A DNA stretch of 64,000 nucleotides from Thalassoglobus neptunius (GTDB lineage: Bacteria > Planctomycetota > Planctomycetia > Planctomycetales > Planctomycetaceae): positions 2,778,884 through 2,842,883 of the forward strand of contig NZ_SIHI01000001.1 of the NCBI RefSeq assembly GCF_007859735.1, given 5' to 3'. Of this stretch, positions 32,070 to 39,874 are shown one piece after another. The stretch's first letter is position 1. Every line of letters begins with the position of its first letter. The position numbers were made by a program, and so were the translations under genes. Below the pieces are notes generated by a model. It saw only the letters and a program-made list of their open reading frames with translations, searched no databases and was not told where the DNA came from.

Positions 32070-32834
32070 TTAAATAAAGCACACGCCCAGAGAACACTGA
32101 CGGACTGGCTCTTTCCGATCCGATCGCTCAAGATCTGCATCCACCAAAGGGACGCGATCTTGATGGAGAAAAACGCCTTCTTCGGAGTCGAAATCACGGA
32201 CGTCAAAATCAACTTTGACAGCTTCAACGAATTGCTCAGGGTAATCGTCTCGTACCTCTCGCCATTCTTCGTTTGTTTGATGCGGACATATGTAGCATCG
32301 AGATTTCTTAGGGAATGGAAGCCCCGACTTCTTGATGATCGCCCGGCATGATTCTTGGTTAATCATGTTCTCAACTAATGGAAATCGTACAGCCCACGGT
32401 CCATCTGGTTCGCCTTTACCCACCCATCTAGATCTTTCGTCATGGGAGTAGCCGATCCAGTTTGTTGCAGAACAAATTCCGCAACTTCTCATGTATCGTC
32501 TAACAACAAGTTTCTTCCATTCTCCGGAGCAGTACGCTGAAAACTTTCCTGTCTCTGTGAACACAGGAATCAAGAGAGTGCCTTTGTGGGAATACAAATC
32601 CACAGTAGACAGATCGTGCGATGCAATCTCGACGGGAGGAAGTCCATGTTTCTCTAAGTACGGACTAGCGTGATCGACAAGGTATTCCCATGTCGATCTC
32701 ACCTCGCGTGAAGTATCTGCGGTGATGATTCGATCCGGTCGTTCGATTACCCCTTCAGCGATCAAGACCATGAGTGCAATGGTGTTGTAGCCGCCACCGT
32801 AGTTAAAGACTTGCGTCGCAAACCTATCTGGCAT
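32070..32834 (-). CDS. PAPS-reductase-like PP-loop protein
   Basis: A 254-residue member of the adenine nucleotide alpha-hydrolase/PAPS reductase superfamily: PP-loop NYGGGYNTIA at 11-20 with the SGG motif changed to GGG and Ser replaced by Asn, an RSCGICSATNW segment, CYICPHQTNEEW and FLHQDRVPLVDADL at the end, the layout of phage PAPS-reductase-like proteins. Such proteins may adenylate and sulphurate a base or tRNA. The altered loop may change the substrate. Function unproven. Confidence 0.7.
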   Translation of the reverse strand: MPDRFATQVFNYGGGYNTIALMVLIAEGVIERPDRIITADTSREVRSTWEYLVDHASPYLEKHGLPPVEIASHDLSTVDLYSHKGTLLIPVFTETGKFSAYCSGEWKKLVVRRYMRSCGICSATNWIGYSHDERSRWVGKGEPDGPWAVRFPLVENMINQESCRAIIKKSGLPFPKKSRCYICPHQTNEEWREVRDDYPEQFVEAVKVDFDVRDFDSEEGVFLHQDRVPLVDADLERSDRKEPVRQCSLGVCFI

Positions 32835-32872
32835 ATCAAATAATTCCCGTGAACTCTTCTAGATGTACTGCC

Positions 32873-33217
32873 CTAGGACGCTCTCTTTGATCGATCGGCT
32901 TTCGACACACCTTCCGGAGTCAAGTACCAAACCTGATCTGTGCGGACCGCCAACTGACCACGCTTCCGGTCCCATTTCAGATGTTTTGTCTCCTTCGACC
33001 ACATCCACCCCTTGGACTCCGCCCACTGAAGGCATGCAGAAATCAATTCGATCGTTTTACGATCTGGAGAAACCAGGACCGGAAGCGTTCTCGCGGCCAA
33101 CTCTTCCACCGTCAGCCCCTGCATTCCTCGCAAGATTCTGAGGATGGTCGCAGTCTTCCGTTTGCGATATTGCTTCCACCACTGCTGTCGATTTTCTGTC
33201 AGTTCCTTGGGCATCAC
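32873..33217 (-). CDS. winged-helix-like hypothetical protein, 114 aa
   Basis: A basic N-terminus (RQQWWKQYRKRKTATILR) then a winged-helix-like pattern (GLTVEELAARTLPVLVSPDR), ending in YLTPEGVSKADRSKR. It looks like a small DNA-binding protein. Its stop overlaps the ASCH gene start by ATGA-type spacing. No family is named. Confidence 0.5.
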   Translation of the reverse strand: MMPKELTENRQQWWKQYRKRKTATILRILRGMQGLTVEELAARTLPVLVSPDRKTIELISACLQWAESKGWMWSKETKHLKWDRKRGQLAVRTDQVWYLTPEGVSKADRSKRAS

Positions 33218-33552
33218 GCTTCTCCGTCCAGATACTCGAACTCGATTCGATTCACCTTCTGATCCCGCTCACCTTTCATGTGTGAGCAAAACATTGACAC
33301 AAACTCAGCCGGAGACATTCCGGGAAAACCTTCCTTCACGACGTCTTCGCGAGTGATTTGATTCAGCCGCTCTTCTCGCACATCCACGATCCGGATGGAT
33401 GCCAACCGTTTCGACTTCTGGCCTTTCTTCAGGCCCATCCCCTTATCAACCGCTGTCACCAAGTCACCTGGCTTGAGGAACCACCACCCGACCCGACGTG
33501 TGACTGTCTTGGTCCGATCCTCGACCTGCTTTTGCGTGAGCATGAAACTCAT
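33214..33552 (-). CDS. ASCH-domain protein
   Basis: A 112-residue protein with the ASCH/PUA-like pattern: MSFMLTQKQVEDRTKTVTRR, WWFLKPGDLVTAV, SIRIVDVREERLNQITREDV and a KEGFPGMSPAEFVSMF ending. ASCH domains bind RNA or modified bases. The ATG at 33552 overlaps the previous stop. The binding target is unknown. Confidence 0.78.
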   Translation of the reverse strand: MSFMLTQKQVEDRTKTVTRRVGWWFLKPGDLVTAVDKGMGLKKGQKSKRLASIRIVDVREERLNQITREDVVKEGFPGMSPAEFVSMFCSHMKGERDQKVNRIEFEYLDGEA

Positions 33553-33728
33553 TCGTCTTGCCATGATTCCGCTTGCTCCAGATCTTCAGGAGAAACCATC
33601 TTGTGCCACCTGCCACGTTCTGGAACGGTCAACTCGATATAGATGACTGTCCCAATGACAGCCTTCACTCGACCGCTCTGGCCTGTTCGCGCCACTCGAA
33701 CCCAATCACCAATGGACACCTGAGACAC
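33549..33728 (-). CDS. small KOW-like protein, about 59 aa
   Basis: Contains SIGDWVRVARTGQSGRVKAV, a KOW/SH3-like motif found in RNA-binding proteins. The start is uncertain: the GTG at 33728 has GGAG upstream, and a GTG at 33719 is another choice. Coupled to the ASCH gene by ATGA. Confidence 0.5.
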   Translation of the reverse strand: MSQVSIGDWVRVARTGQSGRVKAVIGTVIYIELTVPERGRWHKMVSPEDLEQAESWQDE

Positions 33729-33781
33729 TGACCCATCTCCACTTGAGTGACGCGAACAGACCGTCCCCACAACGCAACCGA

Positions 33782-35041
33782 TCAGTCTTCAGTGGCACCG
33801 ATCTTGTCAGCCATTTCATGAATCCGCTGGACGATGCGATTCAATCCACCGGCGTTCAAGAACCCCTCTTTCTTCAAAGAATGTGCCGCGTCACTCCATG
33901 CACCGAGTTCATCGAGAGACGACACTGACTTGATCCCTTTGATGGCCCGGAATTCCCACTTTGCCGGAGACTCACTGGTGTCTGGATACAAGCCCTCTTG
34001 GCTAAAGTCCTGCACCGGCTCTTCTGGATGTTCCTGAACCTCTGAATCGCTTGCTGTGAATTCACGTTCGAATGGTTCTTCACTCTCTGGGAGCTCCAGA
34101 TTCTCACCGCGATCTTCCGGAGTAATGTCGATGACTTCGTCTTGTTCGACGTCTCGTTTCACCTGTTGAACGACATCCGCGATGCGTCGGGAATGCTGAG
34201 CAGGCTCCACGTGCAGCGATTCTGAGATCTCTTCACGAACCGCCAGTTCCGTGACTGCTGTTGAGATTGGAAGCTCTCCACGCGCCACCGCTTGATGCAC
34301 AAGCGTCTTGCGAGCCATCGTCTCCCAGGCTGTCTGCCACGGTGAATCATTCTTCTGATAACTCTTGGAATACTTCGTCTTGTGCCGCTCGACTTGCGCA
34401 CGAGTCCAGACCAAGCGACAAATCACGTGGTCTCTCTCCACCATGTCCTTAGCGATTAAGTAGACGTGCGTGACATCTTTCTCTTCGAACTCAGCATCGG
34501 CAGACTGATTAGGGATGTGTCGAATAAAATCTTCGTCGCCTTCGGCGTATTCAAAGACATCCCCTTTGTAGACACAGCGAGTCTTAATCAGAATCTTACT
34601 GTGACGTCTCGCGAGATCGAGGTAACCGCGATATCCGATCTGGAGTTGAGCCTCTGTGACGCCATTCTTTCGATCTCGGTACGGAACAAGATACGCATGT
34701 CCCAAGACACCGTTGGTCGCCAACCCTAATGCCGCAGATTCTTGAGCCGATCGATAGATCGACTCCCACGTGCACTCCAAAAGCTTTGGATTTCCTCGCA
34801 CTTCCTTGATCAGAACATTCGCCAGTTTGCTGGCATTTTGTCCTGCTGGCGTCAACGCTCCGAGTTCTTCGATCTTCTGATTCATCAAGAACTTCAAAGC
34901 GTGAATCCGAGATGCCGGATCTCTCTTTGGATCAGAATAGACTCGCAATGAATGCTGGACCTGTTCCCCGATCGAGAGCTCACGACTCTCTGATTGATCA
35001 CTGCTCAAACGACCGTTCTTTTCTTCTGCCTTCGTTGTCAT
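33782..35041 (-). CDS. recT: RecT-family single-strand annealing protein
   Basis: A 419-residue RecT. The central block LECTWESIYRSAQESAALGL and GHAYLVPYRDRKNGVTEAQL then QIGYRGYLDLARR (about 105-160) is characteristic. RecT anneals complementary single strands and supports phage recombination. The C-terminal 110 residues are acidic and probably disordered. The ATG at 35041 overlaps the RecE-like stop as ATGA, which is why I start here. Transcribed from promoter e. Confidence 0.9.
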   Translation of the reverse strand: MTTKAEEKNGRLSSDQSESRELSIGEQVQHSLRVYSDPKRDPASRIHALKFLMNQKIEELGALTPAGQNASKLANVLIKEVRGNPKLLECTWESIYRSAQESAALGLATNGVLGHAYLVPYRDRKNGVTEAQLQIGYRGYLDLARRHSKILIKTRCVYKGDVFEYAEGDEDFIRHIPNQSADAEFEEKDVTHVYLIAKDMVERDHVICRLVWTRAQVERHKTKYSKSYQKNDSPWQTAWETMARKTLVHQAVARGELPISTAVTELAVREEISESLHVEPAQHSRRIADVVQQVKRDVEQDEVIDITPEDRGENLELPESEEPFEREFTASDSEVQEHPEEPVQDFSQEGLYPDTSESPAKWEFRAIKGIKSVSSLDELGAWSDAAHSLKKEGFLNAGGLNRIVQRIHEMADKIGATED

Positions 35042-36039
35042 TCCACCACCCCACTGAGAACTCGGATATTGCCTTCGCCCAGATCGGACCAATTGCCCGT
35101 TTCCACGCACCATGCGTAGTCGTGAATCATGCTTGCCCACTTACGATGAGCATCGATCACATCCATCGCGGACAACTCTTGAAACGAGAAAGCCAACGGC
35201 GCAACGGCTTCCACAGCCGGTGACAAATAGGACTTCAACGCCTCATAGTTGTCGGGATGATCCAAATACGGTGGAGCCTTCGCCCGCATGCACTTGGCGA
35301 CCTGCTCACACACCGTTGACGAGACCACAGCAAAACTGAATTGAATGTCGTTCAGGTCCAGTCCCGTCTCGGCACTCAGTGCCCTGCTGTAGTGAGCCAC
35401 CTGCGCCCAGTAGTCGAATCGCTTGGTTGCGTAAAAGAACCCTTTTGGCATGAGTTCACTGGAGGTCTTGATATCGATGATCAGACCATCAGTTGACGTG
35501 AACTTTGCAAAGTCCAAGAGTGCTTTGCAGGGAACATTGACCACTTTGCTTTCAGGTAGCGAGTCCTGCCAGGAATCGAGTTCAACGACTTCATTCCACA
35601 GAATCGGCCACTCTCGCATCGCACTGGGGTGTTGCAGTACGCCTTCAAGTTGCTGCTCCACGACCAACTGCATCGTGATGACAAGCCACCACTGATCCAG
35701 CATTAAGACTGTTTTTCCGTCTTCCCGCTCTCGTTGTTTGAAACTACGAAACGCCGACAAAGAACGATTCTGCTTGCCTGTCCAAACCGCGATGTCTCGC
35801 TGAGCCCGCTTTGGCTCCAGCAACCACATGTGAGTTGCTGTCCCTTCATTTAACGCGTCGAACTTGTTTGCGGGTTGTAGCTCTGACGGAACGTTCATCC
35901 AGCCGTCTTGATGACAGCGATACAGACGACGAGACGCATTGAAGACTTTCAACGACGACTGATTCATCGCCGGATAATCGCGGTAGTTCCACGTTGTGAG
36001 CGGTTCAAGAGGGACCGCCTCAGAAGATGATTCGCTCAT
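35038..36039 (-). CDS. RecE-like exonuclease (DUF3799-type PD-(D/E)XK)
   Basis: A 333-residue nuclease. Motifs: GTATH at 66-70, CKALLDF with Asp176, LIIDIKTS with Asp189 and Lys191, then YWAQVAHYS with Gln213. This is the RecE/PD-(D/E)XK layout, a 5'-3' exonuclease that produces single strands for RecT. The ATG at 36039 lies after promoter e, its leader and a GGTGGGAG site. A recE-recT pair explains phage recombination or replication restart. Confidence 0.85.
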   Translation of the reverse strand: MSESSSEAVPLEPLTTWNYRDYPAMNQSSLKVFNASRRLYRCHQDGWMNVPSELQPANKFDALNEGTATHMWLLEPKRAQRDIAVWTGKQNRSLSAFRSFKQREREDGKTVLMLDQWWLVITMQLVVEQQLEGVLQHPSAMREWPILWNEVVELDSWQDSLPESKVVNVPCKALLDFAKFTSTDGLIIDIKTSSELMPKGFFYATKRFDYWAQVAHYSRALSAETGLDLNDIQFSFAVVSSTVCEQVAKCMRAKAPPYLDHPDNYEALKSYLSPAVEAVAPLAFSFQELSAMDVIDAHRKWASMIHDYAWCVETGNWSDLGEGNIRVLSGVVE

Positions 36040-36052
36040 CTGCTCTCTCCCA

Positions 36053-36092
36053 CCAGATCCCCTCTGGCTTAGGGTTGTCGATGCACTCGACA
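36053..36092 (-). promoter_or_regulatory. leader of the recE gene: 5'-terminal hairpin plus pentaloop hairpin
   Basis: Hairpin at 36076-36092 (TGTCGA/TCGACA, loop GTGCA) begins 5 bases after the -10 box. Hairpin at 36053-36067 (CCAGA/TCTGG, loop GGGGA) lies directly before GGTGGGAG. The CCAGA stem keeps pairing compared with CCTGA in other leaders, which is compensatory. Confidence 0.62.
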
Positions 36093-36097
36093 CAGGG

Positions 36098-36158
36098 AGT
36101 ATATCGGCAGATTTACGACAAGGCAACTATTAAAGAGAAACTATCGTCAGAATTATGA
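36098..36158 (-). promoter_or_regulatory. promoter e with paired TCG-N9-CGA operators (recE-recT)
   Basis: -35 TTGCCT (36121-36126), 17-bp spacer, -10 TATACT (36098-36103), the closest to consensus. Operator 1 TCGTAA-N3-TGCCGA is at 36104-36118. Operator 2 TCATAA-N3-TGACGA at 36144-36158 is 40 bp upstream. An excisionase-like gene ends 75 bp further upstream. Confidence 0.76.
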
Positions 36159-36232
36159 AAGAATGGTTCTCCAAAGTGCCGCGACTGGATGGGTACAAGA
36201 CGACACTTCAGAGAACCCCGCTGAACTCCGTG

Positions 36233-36508
36233 TCAGCCACGTTCCGCATTCGGCATGCGGGAGCCGTTGCGTCGATGTCGTTTCCGACGTTTGATCACTC
36301 TTCGTGCGGACTCAGTGCTGTCCCACCACGATTGTTTGAACTCGGACAAACTCTTGCGTGTATAGACCGATCGATGTAGATACTTTCGTTTCTCAATCCG
36401 GCCTTCCTTCACAAGCCGATAGAGTGTGGTGCGTCCACACCCAAGAATCTCCATCGCTTCCTGCTCACAAACAACAACCTTGCTTAGATCTTCCGGAAGC
36501 TTCGACAC
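36233..36508 (-). CDS. excisionase-like HTH protein, 91 aa
   Basis: Residues 12-46 form a helix-turn-helix of the AlpA/HTH_17 type: CEQEAMEILGCGRTTLYRLV then KEGRIEKRKYLHRSVYTRK, followed by a very basic tail. These proteins control excision or transcription. The gene ends just upstream of promoter e. Start is a GTG at 36508 after a G-rich site. It is a good candidate for a regulator of the paired-operator promoters; it could also be the element's excisionase. Confidence 0.75.
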   Translation of the reverse strand: MSKLPEDLSKVVVCEQEAMEILGCGRTTLYRLVKEGRIEKRKYLHRSVYTRKSLSEFKQSWWDSTESARRVIKRRKRHRRNGSRMPNAERG

Positions 36509-36642
36509 GGTGACATCCCCCCTCGCTCACACGTTGACTCTCATCGCGGGGCAGAGCATACAGCCGATTTCAGGAGTGTTTTTCACGTGACCATGAATCC
36601 GCATGCTGAAACCTTGGGAACTCTTCAGAATGCCGCGACGAC

Positions 36643-37227
36643 TCACCCTGCACGCTTGACAAGGTCTTCCCAGAACGGTCCGCAAGGTAGAATTCGATTC
36701 CGCCGACCAACCTTTGCCGCGATGTTCAATTTGAAAGAGTCGTCGGTGTTGTCGTAGCCAATCGCACAGCGTCCCAAGACTGCGAGCATGACGGCATCCG
36801 CTTGATTATCGTCGGTGACCTCTTCCCCCAAGTACAAGCTGGCCGCAGCGATCATCTTGTCTTTCTTTGCGTTCCCCTTGCCCGTCGCAAACTGTTTCAA
36901 CTCACTGGGAGTCACTTCGACAACCGAGGCCGAGAGCTTGCGAGTGATCATCTTTCGAATCGCGAACCCAAACTCACCTGCCTGATGCGCTCGAGTGTTT
37001 CGAGAACTGAAGCTGTACGTCTCCAGAAAGACATACTTTGGACGCATCGACTCAGACCAGTGATGCACCCGCTCTGCGATCTTGTCGTATCGCTTCAATC
37101 TCTCTGGCCAGTCTTCTCCCGAATTCGGTTCAGAAACAATCCCTTTCCGAAGAATCTTGCCAGTCTCAGCTTCGATTCCACAGAGTCCGAACCCGGAGAG
37201 ACTTGGGTCCATTCCGATAATCTGCAT
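36643..37227 (-). CDS. RuvC-like Holliday junction resolvase
   Basis: A 194-residue RNase H-fold nuclease with the four acidic positions of RuvC: Asp7 (GMDPSLSGFG), Glu69 (VFLETYSF), and Asp140 and Asp144 in VTDDNQADAVML. It resolves four-way DNA junctions during recombination or before packaging. The middle Lys-rich loop (GKGNAKKDK) fits RuvC. Located in the recombination region with recE-recT. Confidence 0.85.
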   Translation of the reverse strand: MQIIGMDPSLSGFGLCGIEAETGKILRKGIVSEPNSGEDWPERLKRYDKIAERVHHWSESMRPKYVFLETYSFSSRNTRAHQAGEFGFAIRKMITRKLSASVVEVTPSELKQFATGKGNAKKDKMIAAASLYLGEEVTDDNQADAVMLAVLGRCAIGYDNTDDSFKLNIAAKVGRRNRILPCGPFWEDLVKRAG

Positions 37228-37230
37228 GAG

Positions 37231-37488
37231 TCAGTTCCTTCTTTTCCAGTCCTCGTCCTGTTTGTATCGATCCACAAACTTCGCCAATTGATTCAGAGTC
37301 AACGCAGCAGCCAGATCGATGTTCCCCTTCTCCAGATTCAAAGACATATGGAATGCCGCAGAGAGCAACGAAATGAAAGCTGCTTTGTCCTGAACCTGGA
37401 GTGTGATCTCCTCAATTCGATCCATCATCCATTCGATTTCGGCATTCACCTTCGATTCATCATCACTGGGAGTTTCTCCAGATGTCAC
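37231..37488 (-). CDS. hypothetical phage protein, 85 aa
   Basis: An acidic all-helical protein (IEWMMDRIEEITLQVQDKAA). Its ATG overlaps the stop of the helicase by ATGA. No family is recognised. Confidence 0.55.
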   Translation of the reverse strand: MTSGETPSDDESKVNAEIEWMMDRIEEITLQVQDKAAFISLLSAAFHMSLNLEKGNIDLAAALTLNQLAKFVDRYKQDEDWKRRN

Positions 37489-39182
37489 GCTTTCACCCCT
37501 GCTTGCCGTTTCGAAAGATATCGCTCTGCCACTTTCCGCAGAGCATCCATGCGGTCAATACGCCGCACCGGAACGAGATCCCGAACTTCACCTCTTAAGC
37601 CCTTCAACTGTGCTTCCTTCACTCCAAGGATCTCACACATTTCCGGATCAATACCTTCATCGGAGATCATGAAGTACGCAACCACTTGATCTGTTTGCTC
37701 GTTCCGCCTCAGACGGCCAATGCATTGATTGTGCATGGCCCAAGTCCAATCGAGTTCCCCGAACACGGCAACGCGACAACGTCGCTCCAGTCCATCCACT
37801 CCTTCACCGCTTCGTAATGCCATAATCAGAAGATCGGACTCACCCTCAATGAATTTTCGCTTTGACTCTTGTTTCATCTTTGGCGATTCACGACCAGTGA
37901 AGAACTGCGGATTGAACTCCGCCAACTCTTTCTTCCAGATCTCATACACAGCGTGGTGGTGACCAAAGAGCAGAACCGGTTCACCTGAATCCAGAAGCAT
38001 CTCCACGTACTTCGCTACGGCGTTTGCTTTGGCGATGCCTGTCGCTTGTCGAAGAATGGTATCAAGCTGCATTGCCGCACTACGCTGCTGATCTCGCGTA
38101 ACTGCGTGTGCACGACCGAGAATGATTTCAGCCAGTTCACTCGCGGAACCTGAGACCTTGTCCAGTTCACCCACATGACTCTCGATGTGGTGATAGATCC
38201 AGTTCGCTTTCGGAAGCTCTCGGCCGACATCCTTCAACTTCCGATCGATCATGAAACCTTCAGTTCTCAGGTAGTCACCCAAAGCCACAGGATCAGAAAC
38301 GATGTGCTTGTTGTCGAATGATCTTGGACACCAAGTTGCGTAAAACTCTGAACGGTCTCCCAGTCCACCTGGGACGAGACAATCGATCACATTGAACATC
38401 TCGCCACCGTAGTTGGCGATTGTCGTAGCACTCAGCCCAAGTCGATAGTCTGCCACAGAAGACAGAGAACGTGCCGCCTTGTACTTCAGACTGTCGTCTC
38501 TCCTCAGATGCTGACACTCGTCATAGACGACGGAAGACACATACTTCTTGAGAAATGAAACCCAGTCATTGAGCTTGGCGTAGCTGATCACGAGAACGTC
38601 TGGTGTTCTCCCCTCGCGATTCTTGGGAAGTTCGTAGACACGACTTTGCTTGACCTGATGCGCGTAAAGGTTGGGAACGAACTCCGCCAGCTTCTCCATC
38701 CAGTGCGATTGAAGATTTGGAGGAACCACCACCACAGCAGGCAGCGTGTTTGGATCAGTCAATCCAGTAATTGCGGTGACAGTCTTTCCCAGACCGAGAT
38801 CGTCGCCACAAAGCAAACCTCTTTGTGCTAACCAGATTTCCGCTCCAACAGCCTGATACTTTCGAGGAGGTTTGCTCAACGAGAATTGCCGTGGAACATA
38901 ATCGGGAGCCTGGACGTCTGAGATCCATTCGTCACGCGCTTTCTTGGCTTTGACGGCATCTTTGAGAACTTGCAGGTCATCGCTGCGAATCTCAAGAGCG
39001 TACCGCTGCATGAACCAATGAATGTCGAGAGACGTTTCTTCCGTGCTCCGGATCTGGATAATCCCATGCCCCTTGCCCGCCTTTGGAACCAAACGGCGAA
39101 AGTGTTCTCGCGCGTGAAGTGCGGTGAACTCCAGATTCCATCGCCCGTCTCGAAACCAGACTTTCCCGTAAGTGCGACTCAC
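37485..39182 (-). CDS. SNF2-type superfamily II helicase
   Basis: A 565-residue helicase. Walker A GDDLGLGKT is at 126-134, DECQH at 221-225, LSATT as motif III, and QCIGRLRR near the C-terminus as motif VI. Of the DEAD/SNF2 class found in phages beside nucleases and methyltransferases. The GTG at 39182 (start of SRTYGKVWF) overlaps the preceding TGA as GTGA with GCAGGAG in front. Neighbours include a nuclease-like gene and a methyltransferase, forming a modification-linked set. Confidence 0.85.
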   Translation of the reverse strand: MSRTYGKVWFRDGRWNLEFTALHAREHFRRLVPKAGKGHGIIQIRSTEETSLDIHWFMQRYALEIRSDDLQVLKDAVKAKKARDEWISDVQAPDYVPRQFSLSKPPRKYQAVGAEIWLAQRGLLCGDDLGLGKTVTAITGLTDPNTLPAVVVVPPNLQSHWMEKLAEFVPNLYAHQVKQSRVYELPKNREGRTPDVLVISYAKLNDWVSFLKKYVSSVVYDECQHLRRDDSLKYKAARSLSSVADYRLGLSATTIANYGGEMFNVIDCLVPGGLGDRSEFYATWCPRSFDNKHIVSDPVALGDYLRTEGFMIDRKLKDVGRELPKANWIYHHIESHVGELDKVSGSASELAEIILGRAHAVTRDQQRSAAMQLDTILRQATGIAKANAVAKYVEMLLDSGEPVLLFGHHHAVYEIWKKELAEFNPQFFTGRESPKMKQESKRKFIEGESDLLIMALRSGEGVDGLERRCRVAVFGELDWTWAMHNQCIGRLRRNEQTDQVVAYFMISDEGIDPEMCEILGVKEAQLKGLRGEVRDLVPVRRIDRMDALRKVAERYLSKRQAGVKA

Positions 39183-39874
39183 TGCTGCTCCTGCTTTGCT
39201 CGTGTCCAGAATTTCTCGACGGCATGAAGTTCTTGTGTTGCGGAGATACGGTCCAGTGGACCATTTGCATTCAACAGGAATTCGCAAGAAGAATCGTTCA
39301 CGGAGATAACACCAACACCTGAATCAGCGAACTCCCTCTTTCGTTTCCCATTCACGATGCGATTGGCAACAGATTCAGGAAACGCGACGAACGAATCCCG
39401 AGTAACCCCTTGGTTGCTTCTCGCCTGAATGAGCGCCCCACTGATGTCTTTCAATTTGAGTTCAATTGCCATAAGACGGCGATGGATCGGACACCACCCA
39501 ACCCGACTCTTGAACTCCCCTGCCGGTGATTCGTCAACGAACCGTCTCCTGCGAAGGAACTGAATTCTCTGCTCTAGTTCATTCCGCGACCACTGTAACG
39601 TGTCCTCAAGATCAGAGATCGTTATACCGATCGGTTGTCCTTCATATGGAATCATGGAGAGCAAGAGGACATTGCTGTGTGAACCGATCGAGGCTTTCTG
39701 CCCGCGACGAATCCTCCTTAACACGTGCGTTCGATTGACCTCACAAGCGACGACATCACAGATCCCCCAAGGAAACACGAACTCCAGTTTCGTAAAGAAT
39801 CCTTGGGAATTGAGCCAATCGTCAACGATTCGCGTCATCTCAGATTCACGCGAGAACATTGCCGGCTTGTTCAC
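39179..39874 (-). CDS. PD-(D/E)XK nuclease-like protein
   Basis: A 231-residue protein with a likely nuclease core: IVDDWLNSQGFFTKLEFVFP and GICDVVA near residues 16-43, and RLMAIELKLKDISGALIQAR near residues 133-152 with a Glu-x-Lys (ELK). The long insert between them is atypical. Coupled to the helicase and methyltransferase on either side. The nuclease call is a motif-based inference. Confidence 0.55.
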   Translation of the reverse strand: MNKPAMFSRESEMTRIVDDWLNSQGFFTKLEFVFPWGICDVVACEVNRTHVLRRIRRGQKASIGSHSNVLLLSMIPYEGQPIGITISDLEDTLQWSRNELEQRIQFLRRRRFVDESPAGEFKSRVGWCPIHRRLMAIELKLKDISGALIQARSNQGVTRDSFVAFPESVANRIVNGKRKREFADSGVGVISVNDSSCEFLLNANGPLDRISATQELHAVEKFWTRAKQEQQ

